This document shows, in pieces, positions 9,811-18,023 of a DNA stretch of 63,684 nt. Position 1 is the stretch's first letter. Every line of letters begins with the position of its first letter. Source of the stretch: Veillonella sp. AM51-8BH (GTDB lineage: Bacteria > Bacillota > Negativicutes > Veillonellales > Veillonellaceae); assembly GCF_003463825.1 (NCBI RefSeq), contig NZ_QSDY01000002.1, positions 1 to 63,684 of the forward strand. Direction: 5' to 3'. The notes under the pieces are model-generated. The model was given only the letters and a program-made list of their open reading frames with translations, searched no databases and was not told the DNA's origin. Made by a program: the position numbers and the translations under genes.

Positions 9811-9982
9811 ATGTTGAAAGAATAAGGCCTATTATAGGCGAGTAATCATAGAAAATACATAAATCTAAGATATAATAATATTTTAGACACATCCGATGGA
9901 ATTCATCGATTGTTGAGATAGATGCCAGTAGTAACGCTATACAGGCGTGCTAGCAGGAATGGTATATGGAAAGGTAAGTTAT
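9811..9982 (+). other. Intra-operon spacer between trpCF and trpB
   Basis: A 172-base gap in an otherwise tightly packed operon. It holds two small inverted repeats: GCCTATTATAGGC (9827-9839) and CGATG/CATCG around a GAATT core (9894-9908). There is also an AT-rich stretch with TATAATAAT near 9871 that could be a -10 element, but no convincing -35 is visible. It might allow separate expression of trpBA or carry a processing site; no coding potential is seen. Confidence 0.4.
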
Positions 9983-11176
9983 ATGAGTGAACAAAGACAT
10001 GGTTATTTTGGCTCCTTCGGTGGCCAATTTATGCCAGAAACATTGATGAATGCAGTCATCGAATTGGAAGAGGCATACAACAAGTACAAAGATGATCCTG
10101 ATTTCGTACGCGAACTTGAGGATTTACATAAAAAATATACAGGTCGTCCATCCCTTTTATACTATGCAGAACGCATGACAAAGGACCTTGGGGGCGCTAA
10201 AATCTACTTAAAACGGGAAGATTTGAACCATACTGGTTCTCACAAATTGAATAACGTAATCGGTCAAATGTTATTGGCAAAACGGATGGGTAAAACTCGC
10301 GTTATTGCTGAAACTGGTGCAGGTCAACACGGCGTGGCAACAGCTACTATCGCTGCGTTGATGGGCATGGAATGTGAAGTATACATGGGTGCTGAAGACT
10401 GTGAACGTCAAGCGCTTAATGTATATCGCATGGAATTATTGGGCGCTAAGGTGCATCCTGTAACAACTGGTACAAGTACATTAAAAGATGCTGTATCTGA
10501 AGCGATGCGCGAATGGACAAACCGTATGTCTGATACGCACTATGTATTGGGCTCTGTTATGGGTGCTCATCCATTCCCTATGATCGTTCGCGATTTCCAA
10601 TCCATCATCAGCCGCGAAGCGCGTGAGCAAATCCTTGAAGCAGAAGGCAAATTGCCAACAGCTGTTATGGCTTGCGTAGGGGGTGGCTCCAATGCGATGG
10701 GCATGTTCTATCACTTCATTCCTGATGAAGGGGTTCGCCTCATCGGTTGTGAAGCGGCTGGTCGTGGTGTTGATACAGAGGAACATGCAGCAACAATCGC
10801 AAAAGGTTCTGTTGGTATCTTCCATGGCATGAAATCTTACTTCTGCCAAGACGAAGACGGTCAAATTGCTCCCGTATATTCTATCTCTGCAGGTCTTGAT
10901 TACCCTGGTATCGGCCCTGAACATGCGTACTTGCACGATAGCGGTCGTGCTGAATACGTGCCTGTAACGGATGATGAAGCAGTGGATGCATTCGAATACT
11001 TATCTCGTTTAGAAGGTATTATTCCAGCTATTGAAAGTGCTCATGCAGTGGCACATGCTCGTAAAATTGCTCCTACTATGAGCAAGGACGATATCATTAT
11101 TATTTGTTTATCTGGTCGCGGTGACAAAGACGTAGCGGCTATGGCGAAATATAGAGGGGTGGATCTTCATGAGTAA
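9983..11176 (+). CDS. trpB: Tryptophan synthase beta chain
   Basis: TrpB condenses indole with serine in a pyridoxal-phosphate-dependent reaction. The 397-residue product begins [16 protein letters not shown]. The PLP lysine is in [17 protein letters not shown] (about residue 86) and the phosphate-binding loop is [10 protein letters not shown] (about residue 230). The ATG at 9983 is preferred over the in-frame start at 9947 because the protein then has the usual length and N-terminus, with AAGGTAAG just upstream. The stop overlaps the trpA start by eight bases, consistent with the coupled synthesis of the alpha2-beta2 complex. Confidence 0.95.
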   Translation: MSEQRHGYFGSFGGQFMPETLMNAVIELEEAYNKYKDDPDFVRELEDLHKKYTGRPSLLYYAERMTKDLGGAKIYLKREDLNHTGSHKLNNVIGQMLLAKRMGKTRVIAETGAGQHGVATATIAALMGMECEVYMGAEDCERQALNVYRMELLGAKVHPVTTGTSTLKDAVSEAMREWTNRMSDTHYVLGSVMGAHPFPMIVRDFQSIISREAREQILEAEGKLPTAVMACVGGGSNAMGMFYHFIPDEGVRLIGCEAAGRGVDTEEHAATIAKGSVGIFHGMKSYFCQDEDGQIAPVYSISAGLDYPGIGPEHAYLHDSGRAEYVPVTDDEAVDAFEYLSRLEGIIPAIESAHAVAHARKIAPTMSKDDIIIICLSGRGDKDVAAMAKYRGVDLHE

Positions 11177-11960
11177 AATTAAAGACGCTTTCATAAAGGG
11201 CAAGGCATTCATCCCATTCATCAGTGCTGGTGACCATGGTATTGAAAATACAGAACGTTATATTCGCGTGATGGTGAAAGCCGGCGCCGACATGATAGAA
11301 ATTGGTATTCCATTCTCCGATCCAACAGCGGAAGGCCCAGTTATCCAAGAAGCGAGTATACGTGCACTTTCTACAGGTGTAAAAATCAACGATATCTTCG
11401 ATATGGTGCGCCGTTTGCGTACAGGCGAAAATGCAGTGACTATCCCACTCGTATTCATGACTTACTTGAACCCAATCTATGTGTTCGGTCGTGAAAAATT
11501 CTTTACCCTCTGCGAAGAGGTTGGTATCTCCGGCGTTATCGTGCCAGACATGCCGTTTGAAGAAAAAGGGGAACTCGCTAGCGTTGCTAATAAACACGGT
11601 GTTGAAGTGGTATCCTTGATCGCTCCAACATCTGAAAACCGCATTGAAATGATCGCAAAAGACGCAGAAGGCTTTGTGTACTGCGTATCTTCCCTCGGTG
11701 TTACAGGTATGCGTAGCGAAATAAAAACGGATATTAAATCCATCGTTGAAACCATTCGCAAATATACAGATATCCCTGTAGCCGTTGGTTTTGGTATTTC
11801 TAAGCCAGAACAAGCAGAAGCAATGGCGCGCGTATCTGACGGTGCTATCGTAGGCTCTGCTATCGTTAAAATCGTGGCAGAACATGGCGAACATGCAGAC
11901 CAAGCGTTGTTTGACTACGTACAATCTATGAAACAAGCTGTGCTAAAAGCTGATGCATAA
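11169..11960 (+). CDS. trpA: Tryptophan synthase alpha chain
   Basis: TrpA cleaves indole-3-glycerol phosphate and channels indole to TrpB. The 263-residue TIM-barrel protein shows [19 protein letters not shown] (catalytic Glu about residue 40 and Asp about 51), the flexible loop region [14 protein letters not shown], and the C-terminal phosphate site GFGISKPEQ with [10 protein letters not shown]. It is the last gene of the operon and is followed by a strong terminator at 11991-12026. The minus-strand frame over the same bases is a shadow. Confidence 0.95.
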   Translation: MSKIKDAFIKGKAFIPFISAGDHGIENTERYIRVMVKAGADMIEIGIPFSDPTAEGPVIQEASIRALSTGVKINDIFDMVRRLRTGENAVTIPLVFMTYLNPIYVFGREKFFTLCEEVGISGVIVPDMPFEEKGELASVANKHGVEVVSLIAPTSENRIEMIAKDAEGFVYCVSSLGVTGMRSEIKTDIKSIVETIRKYTDIPVAVGFGISKPEQAEAMARVSDGAIVGSAIVKIVAEHGEHADQALFDYVQSMKQAVLKADA

Positions 11961-11990
11961 TAAGAGCTAACGCATAATAAAATGCATACT

Positions 11991-12026
11991 AAAAAGGACG
12001 TTATACATGTGTATAACGTCCTTTTC
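11991..12026 (+). terminator. Terminator of the trp operon
   Basis: GGACGTTATAC and GTATAACGTCC pair perfectly around a four-base loop (ATGT) and are flanked by A and T runs, so the structure can work in both directions. Confidence 0.9.
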
Positions 12027-12085
12027 AGTTAGTTAGTTTAGTTATGTGTTATATGACTGGATAACCAGTTAGGAAAGGGGAATAA

Positions 12086-12376
12086 TTAGCCATTTGTAGA
12101 GTTAGCACGCGTATGCTCATAGCTACGCTTTGCTGTTGCATTTTTATCGTGTCGTTCACGTTTAGATAATTTGTGTTTTTTATGTTTCTTTTGTTCTGGT
12201 TTAAACCATGGATGAGCACTGCTATCTACTGTACCATCATCTTTTTGCACCATATAAGGATTGGCATCGACCTTGTAACGGTAATCTTTAGCTTGCGCCA
12301 CATTGGCACCAATACCAACTGATAAGAATGCTGCCAAGCTGGCCATAGCTACTACTTTAGTCAATTTAGCGTTCAT
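12086..12376 (-). CDS. Small exported, highly basic protein of unknown function
   Basis: A 96-residue protein with a clear signal peptide (MNAKLTKVVAMASLAAFLSV, probable cleavage after VAQA near residue 29). The mature part is short, rich in Lys, Arg and His (KKHKKHKLSKRERHDKN) and probably unstructured. TAGGAG lies ahead of the ATG. No domain is recognised. The mature part is likely periplasmic; binding to an acidic polymer such as peptidoglycan, LPS or nucleic acid is possible but is a guess from charge alone. Confidence 0.7.
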   Translation of the reverse strand: MNAKLTKVVAMASLAAFLSVGIGANVAQAKDYRYKVDANPYMVQKDDGTVDSSAHPWFKPEQKKHKKHKLSKRERHDKNATAKRSYEHTRANSTNG

Positions 12377-12542
12377 AATTATTATCTCCTATACAAACTT
12401 AATTGCACGAATTTTAGTTGTAAAAAATATATTATTAGTATAGATAAATTTAATGAAGAAAAAATGAAATAAAAGGTTTGGTAAAGCATAGTATAATAGG
12501 ATTATCTAAGTTTGTATCATATCTAAATATAGTAGGAGATTT

Positions 12543-13466
12543 ATGAAGCAGAGAGTATTTGAAATCCTCTATCGTGAGCTAGTAGAAAACTATGCGAATC
12601 ATAAGGGACGAACAACGACAGCCGACTTTTGGCTTACCATAAGCGCTATGACCTTTGTATATGGTCTAGTTACTTTTATAACAGGTCTTGCCACATTCAT
12701 ACCCTATGGATTTTTATATGCCATATCTTTAGGGGGCGGCGTATTGATGGCATTAACAGTAGTGTTAGTATTGCCCACTATTATGCTGGTAGCGAGACGG
12801 TTACGCGACTCTAATAATGATCCAACATTGATGATTCTCATTTTTGTTCCTATTTTAGGATGGATTGCGTTGCTCTATTTGTTATGTAAAAGATCGGCTC
12901 CCACACAAGAAGCAAGCATAACTAATGAACAGATATCTGTAGAACCTAGTATACATGAAAAGCAATCTGTTTCGGGTGCTTTCATCGTGGCTCTTCTTGT
13001 TTTAGGCTGGATTGCAAATAGTATAGGTACATCTATGATGGGCCATAACTATATGATAGAAGAAACTGCCTTTGGGAACTTGGGGCAGGGGGCTTTCACC
13101 AAAAAAGCAAATCGTTTATTACATAGTGATTCTGCCACAACAGAAGGCTATCTTGTGGTGAAAGAGTATTACAAAGAACTGGCGAATGGAGACTATCATA
13201 GTGCGTATCGCAATTTGAGCGGTCGTGAAATGGAACGATACGGTACCTTTGATCTTTGGCAACAAGCTAAGACAAAAGAATCGCGTGCTGAAGTTGAGTC
13301 TATACACTTAGACTATGTCACCCAAGATGTTGATGATGATGCTGTTGTGGACTATATAGGATATAGGGTGGACTTTGTAGATAAAAGACCATCCATGTTA
13401 GTTCGTTTATACAACACTGGCAATGGTTGGAAAATCATTGGTTTTGAAGAGTTTGAGGAGGACTAG
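12543..13466 (+). CDS. DUF805 membrane protein with a C-terminal soluble domain
   Basis: The N-terminal 125 residues form a DUF805 domain: a short amphipathic start with YANHKGRTTTADFW (variant of the FKGRASRSEYW motif), three or four membrane helices and VARRLRDSNNDPTLMILIFVPILGW. After a polar linker comes one more membrane helix (GAFIVALLVLGWIANSIG) and a domain of about 110 residues (EGYLVVKEYYKELANGDYHSAYRNLSG...NGWKIIGFEEF) that resembles NTF2-like lipoprotein/accumulation domains. The function of DUF805 is unknown. The next DUF805 gene starts four bases after this stop, so the two form an operon. AGGAG precedes the ATG. Confidence 0.75.
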   Translation: MKQRVFEILYRELVENYANHKGRTTTADFWLTISAMTFVYGLVTFITGLATFIPYGFLYAISLGGGVLMALTVVLVLPTIMLVARRLRDSNNDPTLMILIFVPILGWIALLYLLCKRSAPTQEASITNEQISVEPSIHEKQSVSGAFIVALLVLGWIANSIGTSMMGHNYMIEETAFGNLGQGAFTKKANRLLHSDSATTEGYLVVKEYYKELANGDYHSAYRNLSGREMERYGTFDLWQQAKTKESRAEVESIHLDYVTQDVDDDAVVDYIGYRVDFVDKRPSMLVRLYNTGNGWKIIGFEEFEED

Positions 13467-13469
13467 GCT

Positions 13470-14039
13470 ATGGCATCTGTAAATGTATATGATTTGAACT
13501 ATACCGATGCCTTCGTGCTAGGCATCAAAAACTACGCCAATTTTAAAGGTCGTGCCAGTCGTAGTGAATACTGGCGATTCATGGCTGGAATGATGATGAT
13601 TCAAGGTACGCTGAGTGTAGTAGCCATCCTTTGTAAAGGTGTTGGCCTCTATAATTTTGAGTCTATTATTGATACGATTACGTTATTAGTAACGCTATTT
13701 TTCGTGCTTCCTAATATCGCCATCACAACGCGACGCATGCATGATATTGGCCGCAGCGGCTGGACTCAGCTGATTTCTTTTATTCCTATTATAGGGTTCT
13801 TTATATTCTTAACTTACGAATTGAAACAGGGCGATACCTGTGAGAATAGCTACGGTGAAAGAACTGCCTATACTCTTATCACTGCTAGTATAAGCCAATC
13901 TACAGGGCTTGAAGAAACGCCATCTAGAAAACAAGACTGGATTATGGGCATCACTATATTTATTCTTCAATCCATCATATTTGGTGATACCATCGGTGAT
14001 ATATTATGGTATGGTATTAACGCCAATGGCTATATATAG
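13470..14039 (+). CDS. DUF805 family membrane protein
   Basis: A 189-residue inner-membrane protein with the full DUF805 signature: NFKGRASRSEYWRFMAG near residue 25, several membrane helices, and TTRRMHDIGRSGWTQLISFIPIIGFFIFL near residue 90, followed by the polar tail GDTCENSYGERT. One extra hydrophobic helix lies at the C-terminus. It directly follows another DUF805 gene (start 13470, preceded by GAGGAG) and lies upstream of a third. Role unknown. Confidence 0.8.
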   Translation: MASVNVYDLNYTDAFVLGIKNYANFKGRASRSEYWRFMAGMMMIQGTLSVVAILCKGVGLYNFESIIDTITLLVTLFFVLPNIAITTRRMHDIGRSGWTQLISFIPIIGFFIFLTYELKQGDTCENSYGERTAYTLITASISQSTGLEETPSRKQDWIMGITIFILQSIIFGDTIGDILWYGINANGYI

Positions 14040-14255
14040 TATTAATCTACGTTTAATAGCATAATTATTATTTTATTTTATAAAAGTTTAACAACTCCTT
14101 TATAGACAATATAATACTTTGTAGTAAAATGAAATCAAGATGAATCAAAAATATAGATATGATTACTTCAAAACATATCTAAGTTACTATATGTGTTAAA
14201 GCAACAGGACTTTATGAGCTTCACTGTTTCCTGCTGTGGATGGAAGGAGTTTATT

Positions 14256-14891
14256 ATGAGACCTTGTCCATATTGTGGACATGAGGTGTTAAAAAGTGAA
14301 CGATACTGTCCAAACTGTGGACGTATCCGCAAAGCACCCATTTCGCTAGATAAATATAGTCTAGGAATGATTGAAAACTTTAAACAATGCTTTGTTTATA
14401 AATACGCTGACTTTGAAGGCCGTGCTAGCCGTAGCGAATATTGGAATTTCTTTTTGATGTACCAATTGCTCTTTGTAGCCATTCTATTTACCTGTGCGTT
14501 CTTGAGCTATATTAGTCCGCTCTCTAGTGCCGTTGGTGTAGGCTTCGGGCTAGTTATTCTTGTACTTATGTCCGTTGTTATGGTCATTCCTGGCGTAGCT
14601 GTTGCCGTACGACGCTTGCACGATCAAGGCCGTTCTGGTGCACTTGTGTTTATTGGTGTTGTTCCTGTCATTGGTACAATTTTATTATTAGTGTTGATGG
14701 CTCTTCCTGGTGAAAGCCACGACAACCGATTTGGCTCACCAACAGGGCACGTTATCCTCACAAAACAAATGGCCCACGAAATTGGCTTAATAGATGCTAC
14801 ACCTACAACAGGCCTTACGGCAGGACTACTATGTGCCATCTTTGTGCTGTGGTTCTTGGTGGATCGATTACTAACGACAAGTGTGATGTAG
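14256..14891 (+). CDS. Zinc-ribbon plus DUF805 membrane protein
   Basis: A 211-residue protein. The N-terminus is a zinc ribbon with two CxxC pairs (CPYCGHE and CPNCGRI, residues 3-23), likely cytosolic and metal-binding. It is followed by a DUF805 domain (DFEGRASRSEYWNFF, AVRRLHDQGRSGALVFIGVVPVIG, GESHDNRFGSP) and a final membrane helix. The start at 14256 is chosen because GGAAGGAG lies immediately upstream and the longer frame from 14193 adds a non-conserved leader. It is separated from the previous DUF805 gene by about 215 bases and so may have its own promoter. Function unknown. Confidence 0.78.
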   Translation: MRPCPYCGHEVLKSERYCPNCGRIRKAPISLDKYSLGMIENFKQCFVYKYADFEGRASRSEYWNFFLMYQLLFVAILFTCAFLSYISPLSSAVGVGFGLVILVLMSVVMVIPGVAVAVRRLHDQGRSGALVFIGVVPVIGTILLLVLMALPGESHDNRFGSPTGHVILTKQMAHEIGLIDATPTTGLTAGLLCAIFVLWFLVDRLLTTSVM

Positions 14892-14916
14892 TCACATAAA
14901 TAATATATTTTTTTAT

Positions 14917-14950
14917 AAAAGAAAGCTCCTACTTAATGTAGGAGCTTTTG
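14917..14950 (+). terminator. Bidirectional terminator between convergent genes
   Basis: AAGCTCCTAC (14923-14932) pairs with GTAGGAGCTT (14938-14947); it has A and T runs on either side and lies between the DUF805 gene (+) and a lipoprotein gene (-). Confidence 0.85.
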
Positions 14951-14953
14951 GTG

Positions 14954-15598
14954 TTATTTACTACTAGTTAATATACTATCATCAAAGGTGATTTTATCTA
15001 TGATGACTAGATTGTGGTTAGATCCGATAGCACGATTACCATATTTATGGAATTTTGTTTCTAACTCAATACGTTTAGCATTTTGCATTTGCTTTAAAAT
15101 ATCATTAGTTACATCTGGAGATGTTTCTTTTTTATAACGAATACCATTAATTAATAATGTATTGTCTTTTTCAATATATCTAATGATTGTACGACCTTCA
15201 TCGTAGCTGAGTTGATTTTTATACTTATCTTTTTCTTTATCATCTTTTTCATTTTGAGGTGTAATCTCTCTAGCTGTTGTTGTCCGAGAGTCTTTTTGAA
15301 GAATAAAGTTGATGTTATACGTATTATTGGCTTGCTTTACACTATCATCAATTGATGGGAAGAGAGTTCCATGAGGACTAGGGTAGTTTTTCTCTGATTT
15401 ATAAAATAGTTTATCTTCTGTTACCATATATTCTTTGCCATTTTCTTGGAATGTTATACGGTACATAACATTGTTGCCATCATAGCCAACCCAAGTTCCT
15501 AGATACTTGTTTTCGCTTTCACTTTTGCCGCAGCCTACAATGATAATAGTAGATAACAGCATAACCATAATTAAGCTAAGTTTAAGAATGTATTTCAT
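14954..15598 (-). CDS. Lipoprotein of unknown function (last of three)
   Basis: A 214-residue protein with a lipoprotein signal (hydrophobic stretch then IIIVGC, lipid-anchored Cys about residue 23). The mature protein starts with a Ser/Glu-rich linker and then KYLGTWVGYDGNNVMYRITFQENG, which looks like a small beta-rich domain similar to the start of its neighbour (GTWIAYNKTNDKDD...). Both end in FDDSIL or FNDSIL followed by a short tail, so the two are paralogues. It is third in a minus-strand operon with spacers of 9-13 bases. Envelope location is well supported; function unknown. Confidence 0.72.
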   Translation of the reverse strand: MKYILKLSLIMVMLLSTIIIVGCGKSESENKYLGTWVGYDGNNVMYRITFQENGKEYMVTEDKLFYKSEKNYPSPHGTLFPSIDDSVKQANNTYNINFILQKDSRTTTAREITPQNEKDDKEKDKYKNQLSYDEGRTIIRYIEKDNTLLINGIRYKKETSPDVTNDILKQMQNAKRIELETKFHKYGNRAIGSNHNLVIIDKITFDDSILTSSK

Positions 15599-15611
15599 AT
15601 GCCATATCTCC

Positions 15612-16226
15612 TTATTTTGTGGTATCTAAAATAGAATCATTAAAGGAAAAATCAAATTGAATTGTTGGCTTTGGTTTAAAACTACCAAATGTATCTTTTT
15701 TGCGTTCTTCCACAACAAGTTTTTTCATATCTTCTTTTAAGGCTGGTAAATAGGCTTGAATAGAATTATCGTCAGATTGCTTTTTGAAGATTACTTTGTC
15801 GAAAACTAAGGTGCCATCTTTTTCGTTATAAATAATTGGTTTAGGACCTACATCTAATTTATTGTCGATAGCAACAGTAAGTTTGTTGTGTAAAGAATCA
15901 CTAGACTTTGTTAAGAGATAGTCTGCATTGGCAGGAGCTGTATCCCCGCCATTTTTAGTGTCATCGGCTTCCTCAAGACCACTAGAAAAATAATCCATTA
16001 AAGGATAATAGGAGTAATCATATAAAGATACTAATAGTTGGCCGTCGATATTTTCAATGATTAATTCTTGAATATCATCTTTATCATTAGTTTTATTATA
16101 AGCAATCCAAGTGCCTTCAAATTTGCTGTTAGCATTATTGTTTTTGTTATTATTATCACTACCACATGCAGTTACGAAGAGCATCGTAAAAGTGAGTAAT
16201 AGTGTAATTATAAAGTTACGTTTCAT
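15612..16226 (-). CDS. Lipoprotein of unknown function (middle of three)
   Basis: A 204-residue lipoprotein with lipobox LFVTAC (Cys about residue 21) and an Asn-rich linker (NNNKNNN). The mature domain begins FEGTWIAYNKTND and ends FDFSFNDSIL, matching the overall plan of the next gene, so this is a diverged tandem duplicate. AAGGAGA precedes the ATG. Function unknown. Confidence 0.72.
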   Translation of the reverse strand: MKRNFIITLLLTFTMLFVTACGSDNNNKNNNANSKFEGTWIAYNKTNDKDDIQELIIENIDGQLLVSLYDYSYYPLMDYFSSGLEEADDTKNGGDTAPANADYLLTKSSDSLHNKLTVAIDNKLDVGPKPIIYNEKDGTLVFDKVIFKKQSDDNSIQAYLPALKEDMKKLVVEERKKDTFGSFKPKPTIQFDFSFNDSILDTTK

Positions 16227-16235
16227 ATGCTCTCC

Positions 16236-16877
16236 TTATGCTGCATCGCCATAATATTTACGACGTAAGTAGAAAATGTAGCCACCACCAATGACAGCAA
16301 CAATAGCTACGCCGATGCCAATATAGAATAACCAACCGTGGCTTGGTTTAAAAATAAAACGAATATGACTGTTTTGCGTGAAGGTAACAGTATTTTTATC
16401 TGTTAGTGTTCCGGTTTGAACACTTGCTGGATCAATTTCACCAGATACGGTAACTGTTGTTTTGCCTTGAGATGTTCCTAAATCTACAATATAAGTACCA
16501 GAAGTTGTTTTTTCCAAGGCAAGTAAAGGCCCTTGGTTTTTATTCCTTAACGTCATAGCATCTCTAACTTTATTAAGTTCTTCAACGTTGTTGAACTTTG
16601 AGTTAACAGTCCAAACATTATAAGGTGTTTCATCACCATTATCTACAGTAATCTCTTTTCCTTGATCATCAAGAGCCTTGATGGTATAGTCTTGAATATT
16701 GTATTCATTTATAATTTCTGTAATAGAGTCTTTTGGCAATGGGCCAGCTTGTGAGTTGATTTGAGCATTCCAAGTGCCACTACCATCACTATCAATTTTT
16801 ACATCTGAATCTATTGTGGCACACCCAGATAGTAGTAACATACATAAACTAAGAATCATAAGGGATAATTTTCTCAT
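16236..16877 (-). CDS. Lipoprotein with a C-terminal membrane anchor (LppM-like architecture)
   Basis: A 213-residue protein with lipobox LLLSGC (Cys about residue 19), an extracytoplasmic domain of about 150 residues (DVKIDSDGSGTWNAQI...) and a C-terminal membrane helix (LFYIGIGVAIVAVIGGGYIFYL) followed by basic residues. A lipid-anchored N-terminus with a C-terminal helix, and a domain starting with a Gly/Ser-rich beta-strand, resemble LppM-type proteins; that similarity is by eye only. First gene of a three-lipoprotein operon. Likely inner-membrane facing the periplasm. Confidence 0.7.
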   Translation of the reverse strand: MRKLSLMILSLCMLLLSGCATIDSDVKIDSDGSGTWNAQINSQAGPLPKDSITEIINEYNIQDYTIKALDDQGKEITVDNGDETPYNVWTVNSKFNNVEELNKVRDAMTLRNKNQGPLLALEKTTSGTYIVDLGTSQGKTTVTVSGEIDPASVQTGTLTDKNTVTFTQNSHIRFIFKPSHGWLFYIGIGVAIVAVIGGGYIFYLRRKYYGDAA

Positions 16878-16992
16878 AGTATTCCTCTCTTTCGCACTAC
16901 AAATATAAACTATCTATAAAATGTTATTTATGATATATTGTACATTAATTAGATAAATCTAGGCAATATGTGCGGTTGAAAGGAATGATGAA

Positions 16993-17652
16993 ATGTTAAT
17001 GAAGTTTAAACAGGTTGGTATGTTTAAAAGTATATTAATTATTTTAGTGATAATTTGTGCTTTAGTAGGCGTTGGATACGGCGTATATAAAAATATGACG
17101 TATAAGAGTACTCCAGAGTATTCGCTAAAGTTGATTTACGATGTGATTCAAAATGGTGATGAAGAAACATTAAAAAAATTAATTGATATTGATACTTTGG
17201 GGAATAGGAGATATGAAAAAAAGTTAGCTCTTTATAGACAATTAATAAACGAAGGTAAGGAAAAAGAGATTTTATTTCCCTATAAAAATCGAAAGGTAAA
17301 TCTTGCTGAGTTAGAGCATTTATTAGCTAACGACCGTTTTAATAATGATATACATACTATTTTTACAGGTGGTGATGTAGATTCTCTAATGAAAGGGGAA
17401 TCTCCAAATGCTAGATTTGTTGAGCATATTCTTATGTTACGTGAAGTTGATAGATTTAAACTAATTTCTTTAGAAACATATAAGATGTCCTCGGAACAAA
17501 TTAGCGTTGTAATTGTTGGTTTAGATACAAAAGATAATAACTTGAAAAGTTTGTCTCTAGAAATGAAACAATTGTCAGATGGTATGTGGAAAATAGTTTG
17601 GTATGATTTTGCTTCTTTTGGATTTCCTGATTTAGAGCGAGATTATAATTAG
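16993..17652 (+). CDS. Membrane-anchored protein of unknown function
   Basis: A 219-residue protein with one N-terminal membrane helix (ILIILVIICALVGVGYGVY, about residues 14-32) and a polar, mainly helical exterior. The segment YSLKLIYDVIQNGDEETLKKLIDID looks like the start of an NTF2-like or DUF2939-like extracytoplasmic domain, and DGMWKIVWYDF at the end is the kind of closing strand seen in NTF2 folds. It is divergent from the three-lipoprotein operon and upstream of the ileS leader. Function unknown. Confidence 0.65.
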   Translation: MLMKFKQVGMFKSILIILVIICALVGVGYGVYKNMTYKSTPEYSLKLIYDVIQNGDEETLKKLIDIDTLGNRRYEKKLALYRQLINEGKEKEILFPYKNRKVNLAELEHLLANDRFNNDIHTIFTGGDVDSLMKGESPNARFVEHILMLREVDRFKLISLETYKMSSEQISVVIVGLDTKDNNLKSLSLEMKQLSDGMWKIVWYDFASFGFPDLERDYN

Positions 17653-17695
17653 TCTAATTACTCTAATTAAATAACCATAACTTAGTAGAATCTAT

Positions 17696-17725
17696 TTGAC
17701 AATATAGGTCTAGGAGCCCTATAAT
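17696..17725 (+). promoter_or_regulatory. Promoter of ileS
   Basis: A perfect TTGACA (17696-17701) and TATAAT (17720-17725) with an 18-base spacer, upstream of the T-box leader. Confidence 0.75.
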
Positions 17726-17734
17726 TATCTATTA

Positions 17735-18007
17735 TATGAATATTGCGTTGAAAAAGACGGCACGTCTCAGACGGATTTAGTAGAGACCAAACTCATGGGC
17801 TGAAAGGTTTGGAAATCTAGAGATTTGCGGATCACTTTGGAGCAAGCGGCAACGCCGCCGGTGAACACCGTTATATGTTTAAGTGGCTTTCACAAAATGA
17901 AGCCTAGTTATTCCGTATGCTCGGAATATTCTAGCTTTCACAGAAGGTCAGTAGGGTGGTACCACGGATATTACGTCCGTCCCTTCGGGGGCGGGCGATT
18001 TTTTTAT
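17735..18007 (+). promoter_or_regulatory. T-box riboswitch in front of ileS
   Basis: The T-box core AGGGTGGTACCACGG is at 17953-17967, followed by a terminator at 17974-18007 (CGTCCGTCCC / GGGGCGGGCG, then seven T). The upstream leader contains the loop-E-like AGTAGAGA (17779-17786) and the apical GCTGAAAGG typical of Stem I. ATC (17831-17833) followed by A is placed as expected for an isoleucine specifier. The variable T-box base is T, matching the A discriminator of tRNA-Ile. Uncharged tRNA-Ile would promote read-through into ileS. The T-box is certain; the exact specifier pairing was placed by eye. Confidence 0.87.
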
Positions 18008-18023
18008 GTAAAAGGAGCACATC

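Noticed and set aside
11139..11936. 265-codon open frame on the minus strand
   Set aside because: It lies entirely opposite trpA and the end of trpB, has Cys/His/Phe-rich composition typical of antisense shadows and no ribosome binding site.
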